64,000 nt of DNA from Tubulanus polymorphus (lineage: Eukaryota; Nemertea; Palaeonemertea; Tubulaniformes; Tubulanidae): NCBI RefSeq assembly GCF_964204645.1, contig NC_134025.1, positions 19,622,001 through 19,686,000 of the forward strand. Direction: 5' to 3'. Both the position numbers and the translations under genes were made by a program. Each line of letters begins with the position of its first letter. Within the stretch, counting starts at the first letter, position 1. The notes beneath the pieces are model-generated. The model did no database searches, had not been told where the DNA came from, and worked only from the letters and a program-made list of their open reading frames with translations. Below, one piece after another: positions 1 to 11,400 of this stretch.

Positions 1-834
1 GAAATTAAAGACTGTTCACATGAGTGTGGAACTGCGCATTATTAGAATTCCTAGAAGGTAGATTGTGACCGGTAACTACAAGTTGAAAACAGCATCTTTC
101 AATTCGGTATAGGACTATAAATATTTTACAAAGTAACTTAAGATCAGTATGTACAAGATACAAGTCAGTTCGTTATAATAGAAATAATACTGTAGCAGTC
201 TAAAGTGTTATGATTTTGAAATTCTGCATGTAATAATCAGTACGCATCAATAGTCTATTTCAGCTATCATACTGTTTATCTTTTAAGATAACGATGTAAC
301 ATTTTCTCTCTTTGAAACAATGACTAATCAGAAATATACGCTCATATAAACATGTACATGTAGAATAAATTTGACAAGTGGTCGTAGTTCCACCTTGAGT
401 AAGATTGCATGGTAGATGAATATGTGTAAATAATAGATTGTTGTAATTTCAAGATTTAACTTATTGTTGTTCACTGAATAATAGTTTTGTTCCATTTTTT
501 CCCCTTTTTTTTTTGTTAAAAGTAATATCTAATGATGAAGTTGGCATGTGAGTATAAAGGCGTTTCAGTGTGCATCTTAGTCCAAGTCAAAGATATTATC
601 ACCACCAACTAGTTCATTTTGATTCAATTAAGCAAACTTCGGTCATTGAGTCTTAAATGATGGGGCAAACAGAACAGTTAAGAACGAATTTTACTTAACA
701 TATTAGAAGTACACTCATATTTCTTGTGCTCATTGAGTGAATTATGGCTTCATATTGTGCCTTGTTTGTTTTTTCATTTTTTTCTATTATTGACATTATG
801 TTGTTGTTATATTTAGATATAGAATATACATGTA
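1..834. other. No gene recognised
   Basis: AT-rich non-coding sequence with short homopolymer runs. I see no convincing exon, RNA gene or element end here. Confidence 0.5.
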
Positions 835-1433
835 TTAACCCTTTCGCTACGTGTGACGTTTTGGAAACGTCATATGGAGTGACACGTGCTGTGCGTATGA
901 CGTTGTAGAAACGTCATGCACCTATTGATTTATAACTCGAACGCGTACACAGCAAACAGTATGGAAACGCATGTAAGACAAGATAGTTAGCTTTCTAAAC
1001 AACAGATGGCGAAAATGCGTCAGTAGTTGGTGCTGTCAGCCTGTTGAGCACATGGTAATTTGCGCGGGATTGAGATGGCTGCTCGAAAGAAAGTTTTCAG
1101 TGCTAATCAAGTTTAAGGCAAGATTTACGCCGACGACGACAGTGAAGATGACGATTTAGATGACGGGGGTGATTTCGGACTGGGCGGAGACGACTCTTGG
1201 GACGAACTGAAAAAAAAAAATTTCTAACCCATCCTGACCCCCCCCCCAACACGCCCCCCCCCCTACAGAAAAGGCTGTTGGTATGATTTTTTACTGATTT
1301 TCACTAAATAACATCATAATCTTCGATAAAAACGCGAAAAATCGGGGTTAAAAACAATTTGAAAAAAATCGAATTTTTCGGAAAATACCTTACGTACGGG
1401 GCGGTGCAAGCGTGTACGTAGCGAAAGGGTTAA
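835..1433. mobile_element. piggyBac-type miniature element
   Basis: The element is bounded on both sides by TTAA (835-838 and 1430-1433) and starts and ends with the inverted repeat CCCTTTCGCTACGT / ACGTAGCGAAAGGG. TTAA target duplication and a 5'-CCC start are the hallmarks of the piggyBac superfamily. Just inside the left end are two short palindromic blocks (GACGTTTTGGAAACGTC and a close relative), probably sub-terminal repeats. At about 590 bp it is too short for a full transposase and is a deletion derivative; an ORF remnant inside is listed separately. Confidence 0.85.
1075..1227 (+). pseudogene. piggyBac ORF N-terminal remnant
   Basis: Starting from the ATG at 1075, the reading frame gives a basic start followed by a strongly acidic stretch rich in Asp, Glu and Gly, and ends at TAA 1225-1227. 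An in-frame TAA lies at codon 14 (1114-1116). An acidic N-terminus is usual in piggyBac-type transposases, and the position inside a TTAA-flanked element fits. The DDD catalytic domain is absent, so it cannot be active. The assignment rests mainly on context. Confidence 0.5.
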
Positions 1434-1526
1434 TACATATTAATTTTACGCATAACTAGGATGAATGATGCTATGATTCATACAGTTAAAGCCTACACGT
1501 TTCTTTATTCCACAAACTCTTGGTCG

Positions 1527-2010
1527 TTTTAGCCCACTTGGGACTTAAATCCCAGCTAGCTATTGTGGTCACTTTTTGTTCGTCCATTCAGTTATTTTGG
1601 GAAGTACTGAAAATACTTCAATGCATTGTCTTGATATTTGGTTTATACATGTATCTACCCTGGACATATCTGCAGCCCAAAAATCAGGATGGCTGACTGG
1701 TGGCCATTGTTGTTCACCAAAATAAGTTTTTACCCAAAATGCTTCAATCAATTATCTTGATCTTTTATATATATTGGTATCCACAGGGCCCATCAGCACA
1801 AAAAATAAGGGTGATCGGTCAGGGTGATGGCCATCCAGGTTGATTTTTTACCTGAATTAGGCGGCCTGTAGCTTTCTAATGGGTTGCTATTTTTTCATTG
1901 AAATGAATGATTGGTAAACTGTGCGAAGGTATTATTAACCTGTCAGATGCATATTTTATCAGTCAATTGCCATGCAATAAACAGCCATGTTGGTGTTATT
2001 TGTCCACGTT
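1527..2010 (+). mobile_element. pearl-like element, left part only
   Basis: This copy begins with the family's 5' hairpin (AGCCCACTTGGGACTT, 1531-1546) and follows the left unique region of the longer copy next to it, though quite diverged. The core tandem repeats and right end are missing. It directly abuts the next copy. Confidence 0.7.
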
Positions 2011-2028
2011 CATAGATGGAATAAGTTT

Positions 2029-3294
2029 TTTTAGCCCACTTGGGACTTTAGTCCCAGCGGGCTATTGCGTTCACTTTCCGTTCGTCCGTCCGTCCGTCCG
2101 TCCGTAGACGGAATCCAATTATTTTGGGAAGTTTTGAAGATGCTTCAAGGTAATGTCTTGATATTTGGGTTTCACATGTATCTACCCTAGACACATCTTC
2201 AGCCCAAAAACTGGCCCTCTCAGAATCAAGATGGCCGACAAGCAGCCATTGTTGTTCGCCAAAATCACACTTTTTACACATTTTTGAACTTTTTGAGGGA
2301 AATTTTGAAGACGCTTTGATCAATTACATTGATCTTTCGGACATATGTGAATCCCCCCAGGGCCCATCAACTTAACAAAAATTGTGTCGGTCAGACTCAA
2401 GATGGCCGTCCTATGACCTTTTTAGTGCCCAAAAATGTTAATTTTGGCCCAAATTCTGAGTCCTGTAGCTTCCTACTGGTTTGCCATTTCTCATTGCAAT
2501 TTGTGATGGGTATTCTTTGGAAAGGGATGTTTTATACCGTGAGGTATTTTTCATCAGCCAATTATGACGCAATTGGCGGCCATCTTAGTGTCACCAGTAC
2601 TCATTCGTAATTGGGAAAAAGTTTTTCCACATTATATTGATACCTAAGCGTAATTTGCTACCACAATCAATTAGAAAGTTGAAGCTTATAACGTGTTCTA
2701 TGATTGTGGTGAGTTTCAAGGTAATTGGATTTCGTATATGGCCACCAGGGGGCGTTGAATAATACAATATCTTAGCATTTCTTTATTATATTCGTACCAA
2801 TGCATATTTTGTAACCACAATCAATTGGAAAGTTGTAGCTCATGACATCATCTATGATTGTTGCCAGTTTTAAGGACATTAGTTTTTCTATATGGTCACC
2901 AGGGGGCTTTGAATAGTAAAATAACTTAGTATTTCCTTATTATATTGGTACCTAAGAATATTTAGTTACCATGATCAATTGCAAAGTTGTAGTTCATGAT
3001 ATGTATTATGATTGTGGTGAGTTTCGAGGTCATTGGGTTTTGAATACGGTCACCAGGGGGCGTTGAATAGTAGAATGACTTAGTATTTCCATATTAAATT
3101 GGTAACGAGGCATATTTTGTTATCACAATCAATTACAAAATCGTAGCTGCTGACATGTTCTATGATTGTGGTGAGTTTCAAGGTCGTTGGTTTTTGTAAA
3201 TGGTCACCAGGGGGCGTTGAATATTGAAATTGTTAGATTGTTGAGCATTTGAAACCACTTCCCAAGTGGGCATGGTGTCCCTGGACCCCTAGTT
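2029..3294 (+). mobile_element. pearl-like element, near full length
   Basis: Parts in order are a 5' hairpin (GGGACTTTAGTCCC inside GCCC/GGGC, 2033-2062), a CCGT/ACGG tetranucleotide run (2078-2110), a unique region to about 2620, tandem core repeats of about 150 bp to 3230 each carrying the phrase GGTCACCAGGGGGCGTTGAA, and a right end closing in GGTGTCCCTGGACCCCTAGTT. GCCCACTTGGGA near the left end is repeated in inverted form near the right end (3260-3271). This layout matches pearl elements of bivalves, non-autonomous elements now usually grouped with Helitron/Helentron relatives; that classification is from memory. Confidence 0.8.
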
Positions 3295-3309
3295 TAGGAA
3301 AATATCTAC

Positions 3310-3703
3310 AGGTTTTAACTTATAGTCTTGATATTTGATGATTGTTAGCACTTTCATAGAATTTGGATCAGCCAGTTTATTGTTCTTGTCACCAGGGGAG
3401 TTGGGTAATAAATCATATACAATTTGTCTATTTATATTGGTACTTTGGATATTCTGTAACAGCAGTCGATTGCAAAGTTGTAGTTATGACATGGTGTATG
3501 TCAGCGGCTTTTGTATATTGTCACCAGGGGCATTGAATAGCAGAATAATTTAGTATATTTTACCTTGGTAATTGTAGCTCACGACATGTGCTATGATAGT
3601 GAGTTTCTAGGTCATTGGTCACCAGGGGGCGTTGAATATTGAAATTTTCAGGTTGTTGAGCATTTCAAACCACTTCCCAAGTGGTGTCCCTGGACCCCTA
3701 GTT
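3310..3703 (+). mobile_element. pearl-like element, right part
   Basis: Contains degraded core repeats (CACCAGGGG at several points) and the family right end CACTTCCCAAGTGG followed by CCCTGGACCCCTAGTT. The left half is missing. It lies right behind the near-full copy. Confidence 0.65.
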
Positions 3704-4815
3704 AGAAAAAAAATTCAAGTGTTACAACTATCAGCATTAGATGATAATGAGATTATATGTAATGGAAATTAGTTAAATTGCCTGACTGATAGCAAGAATT
3801 TATCACAAACTAAATTACACTGTAATAATTACAGTTAAGAGGTTAATTATTAACCTCCTAAAACCTGAAGAGAGAATGGCAATTGAATTATCTTTTAATT
3901 TTGTCGAACTGACAAGCTTCAAAGAAATCTCCCAATGATGTCAAAAGTTGTTTAGATTTAATTTATTTGAAAGCAAATGCCAATCAGTAGATTTGATCCC
4001 AGCGTTATTATCATTGATGATTTATAACAAATTTCTTTAAGACCTCTAGTGTTAAAATCTCTAGTGTTAGCCTATTGCGTTAACTGATTCGATGTCAACT
4101 TTACGGGCAACAAAGGTTGCTGCCAAACTAAATTTGCAGGCCACATTTTCCACATAGGTCTATTTCTAAGTCTAATGATAAAGTAAGGTATGCATAAGTC
4201 AGATAAGCTTAACCTGGATATACGCATGTCAAGTCCCGGTCCATTTGGGAATGAAATAGTAAAAAATGTACGATTTAGTCGGTTTTCATAAGTGAAACTC
4301 GGATAAAATGTCTCGGTCCAATTTAGCAATTGTAGTACATTTTCGTATCTGAGATCAAAACTTTCAAGATCCATCTGAACTAAGTACGTGCCTAACACTT
4401 GGGTGGCACAACTTCATTAATCATTAGTGTCAGTAAAACATAAAACAGACAAGTGACTTAAAACTGATTTGATTAATTTTCAAGTTATTGCCAAGCAATT
4501 AAAAGGTCAGTAGGCCATGTACATAGTGTACAATGTGCATAGTTGTGCACAGACTGAAGAGACAATTCAAATTCATATGAAATGCTTAGAGTAGAGAACA
4601 AAATAACCGGATAACGATCATCCTCTTAGACCTTCTGATACAGATAGTTGGCTGTAGTCCCAGGTGATCTGACTTATGCATACTGTACTGAATCGTTGCA
4701 TAGAGGTATTCATCCACGAATGATCCCTTGGTATTCTGTTCAATTTCTAAGCTGTTTGCATTTGAGCGTCATTTCAACCACTACAAGTCAATTAAATCAA
4801 GAACCTGCTGCCATC
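3704..4815. other. No gene recognised
   Basis: AT-rich intergenic sequence. A minus-strand frame of 108 codons at 4072-4398 resembles nothing I recognise and has no supporting splice or start context. Confidence 0.4.
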
Positions 4816-5535
4816 TATAGTCTATCCCAGTGGTTATGATCGCGGCATTTCCACTCTCAAAGAGCCAGTATCAACAAAAATTTAATTGATACTGACAGCT
4901 GTAAGTGGTCAAACTCACCATGAGCATCCCTGACTCCCTGGACCCCAGCTGCTTGTTACTATAGTAACAGGCAAGAGTGAATAAAGAGCAAAACTTTTCG
5001 AAGCTTACACTAAGAAAATGAAGAAATTAGCAAGGAAAAATTAGTTTTGAAGTCTTGTTGCATTCAAGAGTGAATATTTTCCGAGGATACCAAAGTCAAT
5101 GTTTACATTAGAAAGTGTCAGAACTAATTTTCAAGTTGAAACATTATATTTGGACAGTGTTTAAGCAAAATAGCAACACAGTACGTACGAATCATGAGAT
5201 AATAATCAAATCCACAAATAGTCATTTGTTAACATATTTGCGCATGTCTAGCTTTGTAAAGCGCACAAAATAAGAAATTAATCCACGAAATTCCATGCTT
5301 AAATACATTTTAAGTAATTCTCTTTGAGAATATACAAGAAAAAACCAAATCTAGAGGAATAAAGAGAAGTGAATGACCAGGATGGGAAAACTTTAGTATT
5401 ATTCACTCTTGAATGTAGTAGTTGCCTGACCTCAGTTACTTGTAGGGTTGAGCACATAGAAACCACAGGGTTCCAGATCTGCGATGATATGAACTGTTTG
5501 ATGCACCGCGATCATAACCACTGGGATAGACTATA
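4816..5535. mobile_element. Inverted-repeat DNA element, TA target
   Basis: A perfect inverted repeat of 28 bp forms the ends (4818-4845 and 5506-5533; outer bases TAGTCTATCCCAGTGG). It is flanked on both sides by TA (4816-4817 and 5534-5535), as expected for Tc1/mariner-like or other TA-targeting elements. The 660 bp interior contains a smaller inverted pair around AAGAGTGAATA but no protein remnant that I can read. Confidence 0.75.
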
Positions 5536-8187
5536 TCAGTAATATCTGGTTTTGCATAAATGCTAGAATGGCTCAACAACGACTAACCGCTCATGTCACA
5601 ATGATGCGATAATGGCATCAAATGTGTTGAATTCTAGTTCTCAAATAATATATATAGTAATAGTTGTGTTTGATATACCTGATACATGTACATTATCTGA
5701 GTATGCGAATGTGATGACTTAATAGTTCCCCAAATGAATGATATACATTTCTGTTCGTTTGTTTATATGTTTGTATTCAAGAGAACTATGACCTCTTGTT
5801 GACAGTGGTTTTATAGTTATATAATGTGTAATTGTACGGGTTAATACAAACCATGAACAAGAGCATTTTTGCACATTGGATGTTGTTTCATTTTTAAGGG
5901 AGACCATTTTTGTTCCATGTGAAAATTTCATTTTGCTGATATTTTTGTTGTCCCATACATTGTAATTTAATATACAGACATTATTCCTGCTTCTAAGGAT
6001 AGTTATACCTATGATAATGATACCAAGATAGTTGGGTCGTTATGGATAATTGCCGAAATTTCCTGATTATACTGGTTGGTTTTCAGTTTGTGCATATACT
6101 CGATTTCTTGGAAAATAATCAATATCAATTGAAAACCAACGCCTTGTCTTGTATTTTCCTTTTACCTAGGCTAAAACAGTCCTTAGTTTGGTGAATTTAA
6201 CTGTTAATGACTACTGTAGTTGTAGCTTAGCGCGTCAGAGGATCACTCAGTGGACAATGGGATACAAATTCCCTGATCTCCACCAAATGGACTTTTCATG
6301 CTTGTATTCAATCTTATCGAAACATTACTCGAAAGCTAATTTTTCTTTATTAAATAAATTTTTGAAAATAATTCTACTCCTGATTAGTTTTTAATTTGTT
6401 CTCTTCAAAAGGACGGATGCATTTCTCCCTTTTAATGGAAGGATCATAATAAAGGATTCCATCATTTTACATTTTTTGATTTCAATTGTCATATGGGCAT
6501 TGGAACTGAGGTAAGGAGCCCATGAAACAAAATTGGTTTCTTACTAAATCATAGTAAGATATCTGCGTACTGGGCCAAACATACTTGAGGAAGAAAGCGG
6601 CTAAAATCTTGCTAATGTAAGTGGAACTTATTTAAAATGAACTTGCAATCATTATTGACTTAGAAGTTAGCTGTGATGTGGTTCCACTATACATCTCGGG
6701 CATTGTAAAGGAAAAATCTTCTTATTTTTTACCCACTGCTCCTTATTTGCACGGGTAGTCTTGAACAGCCACAAATTCCTATGTTAAATTGAAACCTCTT
6801 CAGCTGTTGGCCTAGTCAAGTGTTTTAATTCATACCTTTGACAGGTACCCTGTGTCATCTATTTTGCTGGTGCTCTGCTCTTCAAAACTATTCACGATTC
6901 CAAGTGCTTATAAAACAAACAATATCTATGTTGTTTGATTAAGATGTTATAAGGAAAATTTTGATGTTATATGCACATACACTGAATTCATATATGTCCA
7001 TAACCTTTTCTACTGGTTATATTTATAGTTATATTTTCATAACCTATCCCCAATAAATCCAATTGAATACCTTCATGTGGTTGTGATACTACATGTATAC
7101 TTAATGAGAAAAATAAAACCAATGGAATTCTTTCCTCAGTATTGTAATTTCTTTCCAGGTTCAGTTATTGCGAGGAAAAAAAATCTGGGAAGCGGCAAAC
7201 TGGATTGATACGACGGAAAAATATGCAGCCACCCATTCAGTTTTCATTGAATTTTTGGACATTTACTCATGCATTTAATGGCTGCATTAAATCAAAGTAC
7301 ATTTTGTGATTTCAGTTCTTGGTTTATTCATTGACTCATGTGTGGATACTGATAAATCACCTTATTGAGCTCTCATTCAGACCACCACAAATTTTTGAAA
7401 ATTAATGGCACGAGTTATATGTATTAGATGATATGGTCAATTGTTTTAAACGTTTTATTTTTCTTTGTTTTTTTCAGGGTTACAAATACTGAGTTGCATT
7501 TAATTTCAAGAACCAGTGAGTAAAATATTCCATTTCAATTTCTATATATAAAATTTAGAATATTGAATTTCCATGAAATGCAACTTGCAGAATGAATTCA
7601 TATTCTATGACCTGTGTCATGATTACTTTTAGTTTCACTGTTTCAAGGGTGATCGAGAGAATTTGAAATAGTTATGAGCTTAGGGACCTTTAATTTGTGT
7701 TGATATTTGACTGTACTGAATTGATGCTGGAACAATGATGAAATTTTTTGAAGCATTATTTTTGAGGTGTAGAATGAATGTAGTGGAAATGGTTATAATA
7801 CATTTTATGTGGATTTTATTAGAATGAATTCCATTGGAACAGAAATTTACTTCAAAGAATGCAACATTTTCCATAAGTTGGCTTACATGAATTAAGTCTT
7901 TAAAAAACGTTTGAAAGGTAAATCGACTTTCTTAGGCTCAATTAGTGTCATTTAGACTAATCATTCTCATTCCTGTACACTCCTTATGTATGTAAAGGCA
8001 GATGGTCTCGCTTCGCTTTACCCATTCTTCAGTGCCCTTTCATTTATATGAATACCTGCACATTCCACTACTAAGGGCTGGAATGTTCACAACCGGTTGT
8101 TAGCAAGTCCAGAAGTTTGACAGTAAATCAGTACTCATGCAAATCTATAGCTGTCAACACCACATGTATTTACTATTATGCACCTAG
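5536..8187. other. Upstream region of the giant gene
   Basis: No element or exon clearly recognised. The promoter and any 5' untranslated exons of the gene starting at 8225 should lie here. An acceptor-like site (CACCTAG, ending 8187) could open the exon containing the start codon. Confidence 0.35.
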
Positions 8188-8224
8188 GATGAATAGCTGA
8201 TGACAATAGATATTGTTTCCTGCC

Positions 8225-8435
8225 ATGGAGTTACGCCACACTTTTTTATGTTTATTTCTGACAATAGGAATATCATCTGCGCAGGGGGTTAATCAGCAGC
8301 CAAATATTGCTGCCATAGTTGCAGGATGCATTATTGGCACATTACTAGTCGTTGGCTTGGCACTGCTTATTGCATATTTTGTTTGGAAATACAAATGTAA
8401 ACGCAAAAACCAAAATCCACCTTTGACACAAAAAG
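8225..8435 (+). CDS. Exon 1: signal peptide and membrane span
   Basis: The ATG at 8225 sits in a good Kozak context (GCCATGG), and an in-frame TAG at 8207 lies upstream, so this is the first possible Met of the frame. It encodes a hydrophobic leader (residues 1-20, ending ISSAQ), about seven polar outer residues, and a long hydrophobic span (about 28-54) containing a GxxxG pair (G34, G38) that often helps helices pair in membranes. The span is followed by KYKCKRK, a positive stop-transfer patch that puts the rest inside the cell. The donor after 8435 (AAAAG/GTGAG) leaves phase 1, which fits exon 2 exactly. Alternatively, exon 1 could belong to an isoform or an unrelated short gene. Confidence 0.75.
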
Positions 8436-11400
8436 GTGAGTTTATGTAGTATCTTATGAAAGGTAATTCATCATAGTGTACCTGAGACAAGACCTATGTT
8501 TTAGGTTTTTGTTAATGGTAAATAGACTTTAGTTGCTCAGTTCGATGAGTTGTCTTACTTTTAACCTAATTAATGTAGGATTTCTATGTGTAGATATTTT
8601 AATGAATTAGACCTGAATATATATATTTTGATTATGTAATGAGTTATCTAAGCCATTCCTTAATGAATAATATGTGAAAAAATAAATCTGACCGGAACTT
8701 GGATCTTTGTTTTAAAGAGGCAACTAAGCTAAATCTCTATAAAAATTGTATGAAATGATTATGGAGCTAATCTGTCATCTTAGACCAGGGTTACTTCAGA
8801 GCTGTATAAATCACTAATATTACACAAATATTTAGTTAAATCTGGAAATATAGGGTATCTACATGGAACAGTATAACGTAGAATATGTGCGTGACTATTT
8901 GTGTATGGAAAAGTTCCAAGTTTTTACGAGAATGCACAAGCCATTCTTTGAATAACTTTTTGCCCTATCAAAAAGATTGTAATTGTTTATTCCTAAAAAA
9001 AGTTTACATAATCAGTCACAGATTGAGACAGGCTAAAGTTTATGATTGAGTTCATTCCTTTCAATATTGAAAAATTGTGAACATGAGGTAATATTATTTG
9101 AACATTGAGAGTCATTTGTTTAGAATAAAAGTATCAATTGTTGAAAGATGGAATATTCACAGTTTCATAGTTCTTACATCACCATCTATACATTGTCAAT
9201 GCTGATTTAATTGATCATAATACATAAATGATTAGTTTGTTACCACTTTTATGATGATCATAAATTCCATGAAAATTTATTTTGATATTTAGCGTAGTCT
9301 AGATTTTCATTACCGGTATACACTATAATTATATGCACCACGTTAATAATTTGTGAGGAGATGGTGCATTAATTCAAGAACTCAAAATAGCCATTCTGAC
9401 TAAGGAATGATGATAACTTTTATCCAGTTTTAGTATGGATTATACTTTTAATATATATAGATTATAGTTTTATGAATACATGCACATACATGTGCTGACC
9501 TGTAAAGTAGTATTATGGAAATTAATAGTCAGTATTCTTTACCAGATTTTCTAAATTGTTCATTTGATTGCCATTTATGTAAGTTGAAAATCAATTTAGA
9601 TGTATATAATTGATTAAGGTCACTGTATTATACATATAGATTATCAATGTTCATGGACGATTGTGGGTGCAATATTATTCATCACTCAGTGGTTCATCGA
9701 TTTTGATTGCCAGAAAAGAAAACTCGTTTTCAAGACAGGTCATGATTGCAGAAATTAATTATGCAATTTTAATCCTGGCTCAATAATTCTTGTTCAAGTA
9801 GCATGTTTAAGAGAAATCTAAGATCTTATGCAATGACCATGTAACAACTAAGTATAAATTTTGACCACATGGGTGGTTCACTATCATTAGCCAACTTGGT
9901 AGGTGCATTCCATATTTCAAGTCCAGTGATTGCAGTATTCTCAACTGTAATCCCTGCCTGTAAACTACAGAAAATATTTTGCGAAATTCATTAACTCGAT
10001 CCTTAATTCCGTTTTAACATGTCATGACTGCAAAATTTGATCATTCATGCGAAGATGACCTTCATGCTATGTACTTACATATAGGCCTACCAGTATACCA
10101 CTTCCATTTCCTGGAAAATGTCCATACAGCTAATTCGGAGAGAATACTGTACCTATGTCATTATCACTGCTTCAGGGGTTTTCCATAAATACCTCATGTT
10201 TGTTATAAATAATAATTATGACAAATAAATGTAGGTCTACACTTTTATTACAAGTGACCATATATATACTATTCAGTGTATATTTGCAGTGCAAACGTGT
10301 GCTGTAAATGAATGACTGGGGGAGGGAGGGTGGATTCAGCAGAAAATGTACTTGCATGGATACAGACACAACTAGGGCTATCGGCAATTAGGGGGGATAG
10401 CAGCCTATGGTATGCCACCAGTTTCAGTGATAGCTGCAGTCATAAGCTGGCTTACGACGCAACCCATTGCCTACCAACTCTTTAGTTGCTTGCAAGTGCA
10501 AGGATTCTAGCCAATACGAAATATGCATATACACAAAGGATAATGCTGATAGTGCTTCAAATTAGAGAGTACTTATTACTTGAGTCCTCATGCAAATATG
10601 ATTAAATATCAAGGGTTTATTTATTAGAATAGAAATAAGATACTGTTGACAACAAAATTATATAATATTAAAGATCAATTTAAGTTATTTTGAGTTAGAA
10701 TATATCGATAATATTGATTACCTAATGCACATCTCAAAAATGAGTATTAAGATTTATCAAATATGGATTAAGAGTCATGAAATATATCCAATCTACAAAA
10801 TGAATTGATATACAAAATAAATGCTAAAATTCACAAATGAAATGGTTATTTTGAAATGCCAATATTGATGACGTAGTGCACATCGACTCGCACAGAACCC
10901 ATAAGATACGCATACTAGTAATCAATGTAAATAAACATTACTGTAACAGTTTTAACAGTGTCAAAAATGTATATACATATGATTATGAAATTATAGAAAT
11001 ACTCCTAAGTATTTCAAGTTATTGTGATTTAACAACAATTTATTTTCAAATATTAACTTAACATACATGACACGCGCACATTCTCCTTTATTCGGTATCG
11101 ATAGGCCATTTTAATTTGTCATTTCTGACCATCGATCAGTTCAGTTGCCAGTGATCGTAGGAGACAAAAACCAGGAACAAGGGAAGCAACTGGCAGGAGC
11201 TCGTATCCTGCTAGTCGGGCTCAGTCTCTTTGATATGCTGGGCTTCGATCACCTTTCCTCTGCCAGTTGCCTCAGGATCCATCGGTAATTGTCGCATCAT
11301 AGCACGAGATAAGTTAGCCTTGAATTGATGAATTATGGTGTAATTCATGGTAAGAAAGACATTGTTTCAAAACCATGTAAAAGAATGATGCTTATATTGG

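Noticed and set aside
4072-4398. Minus-strand 108-codon frame
   Set aside because: No recognisable domain, no start or splice support.
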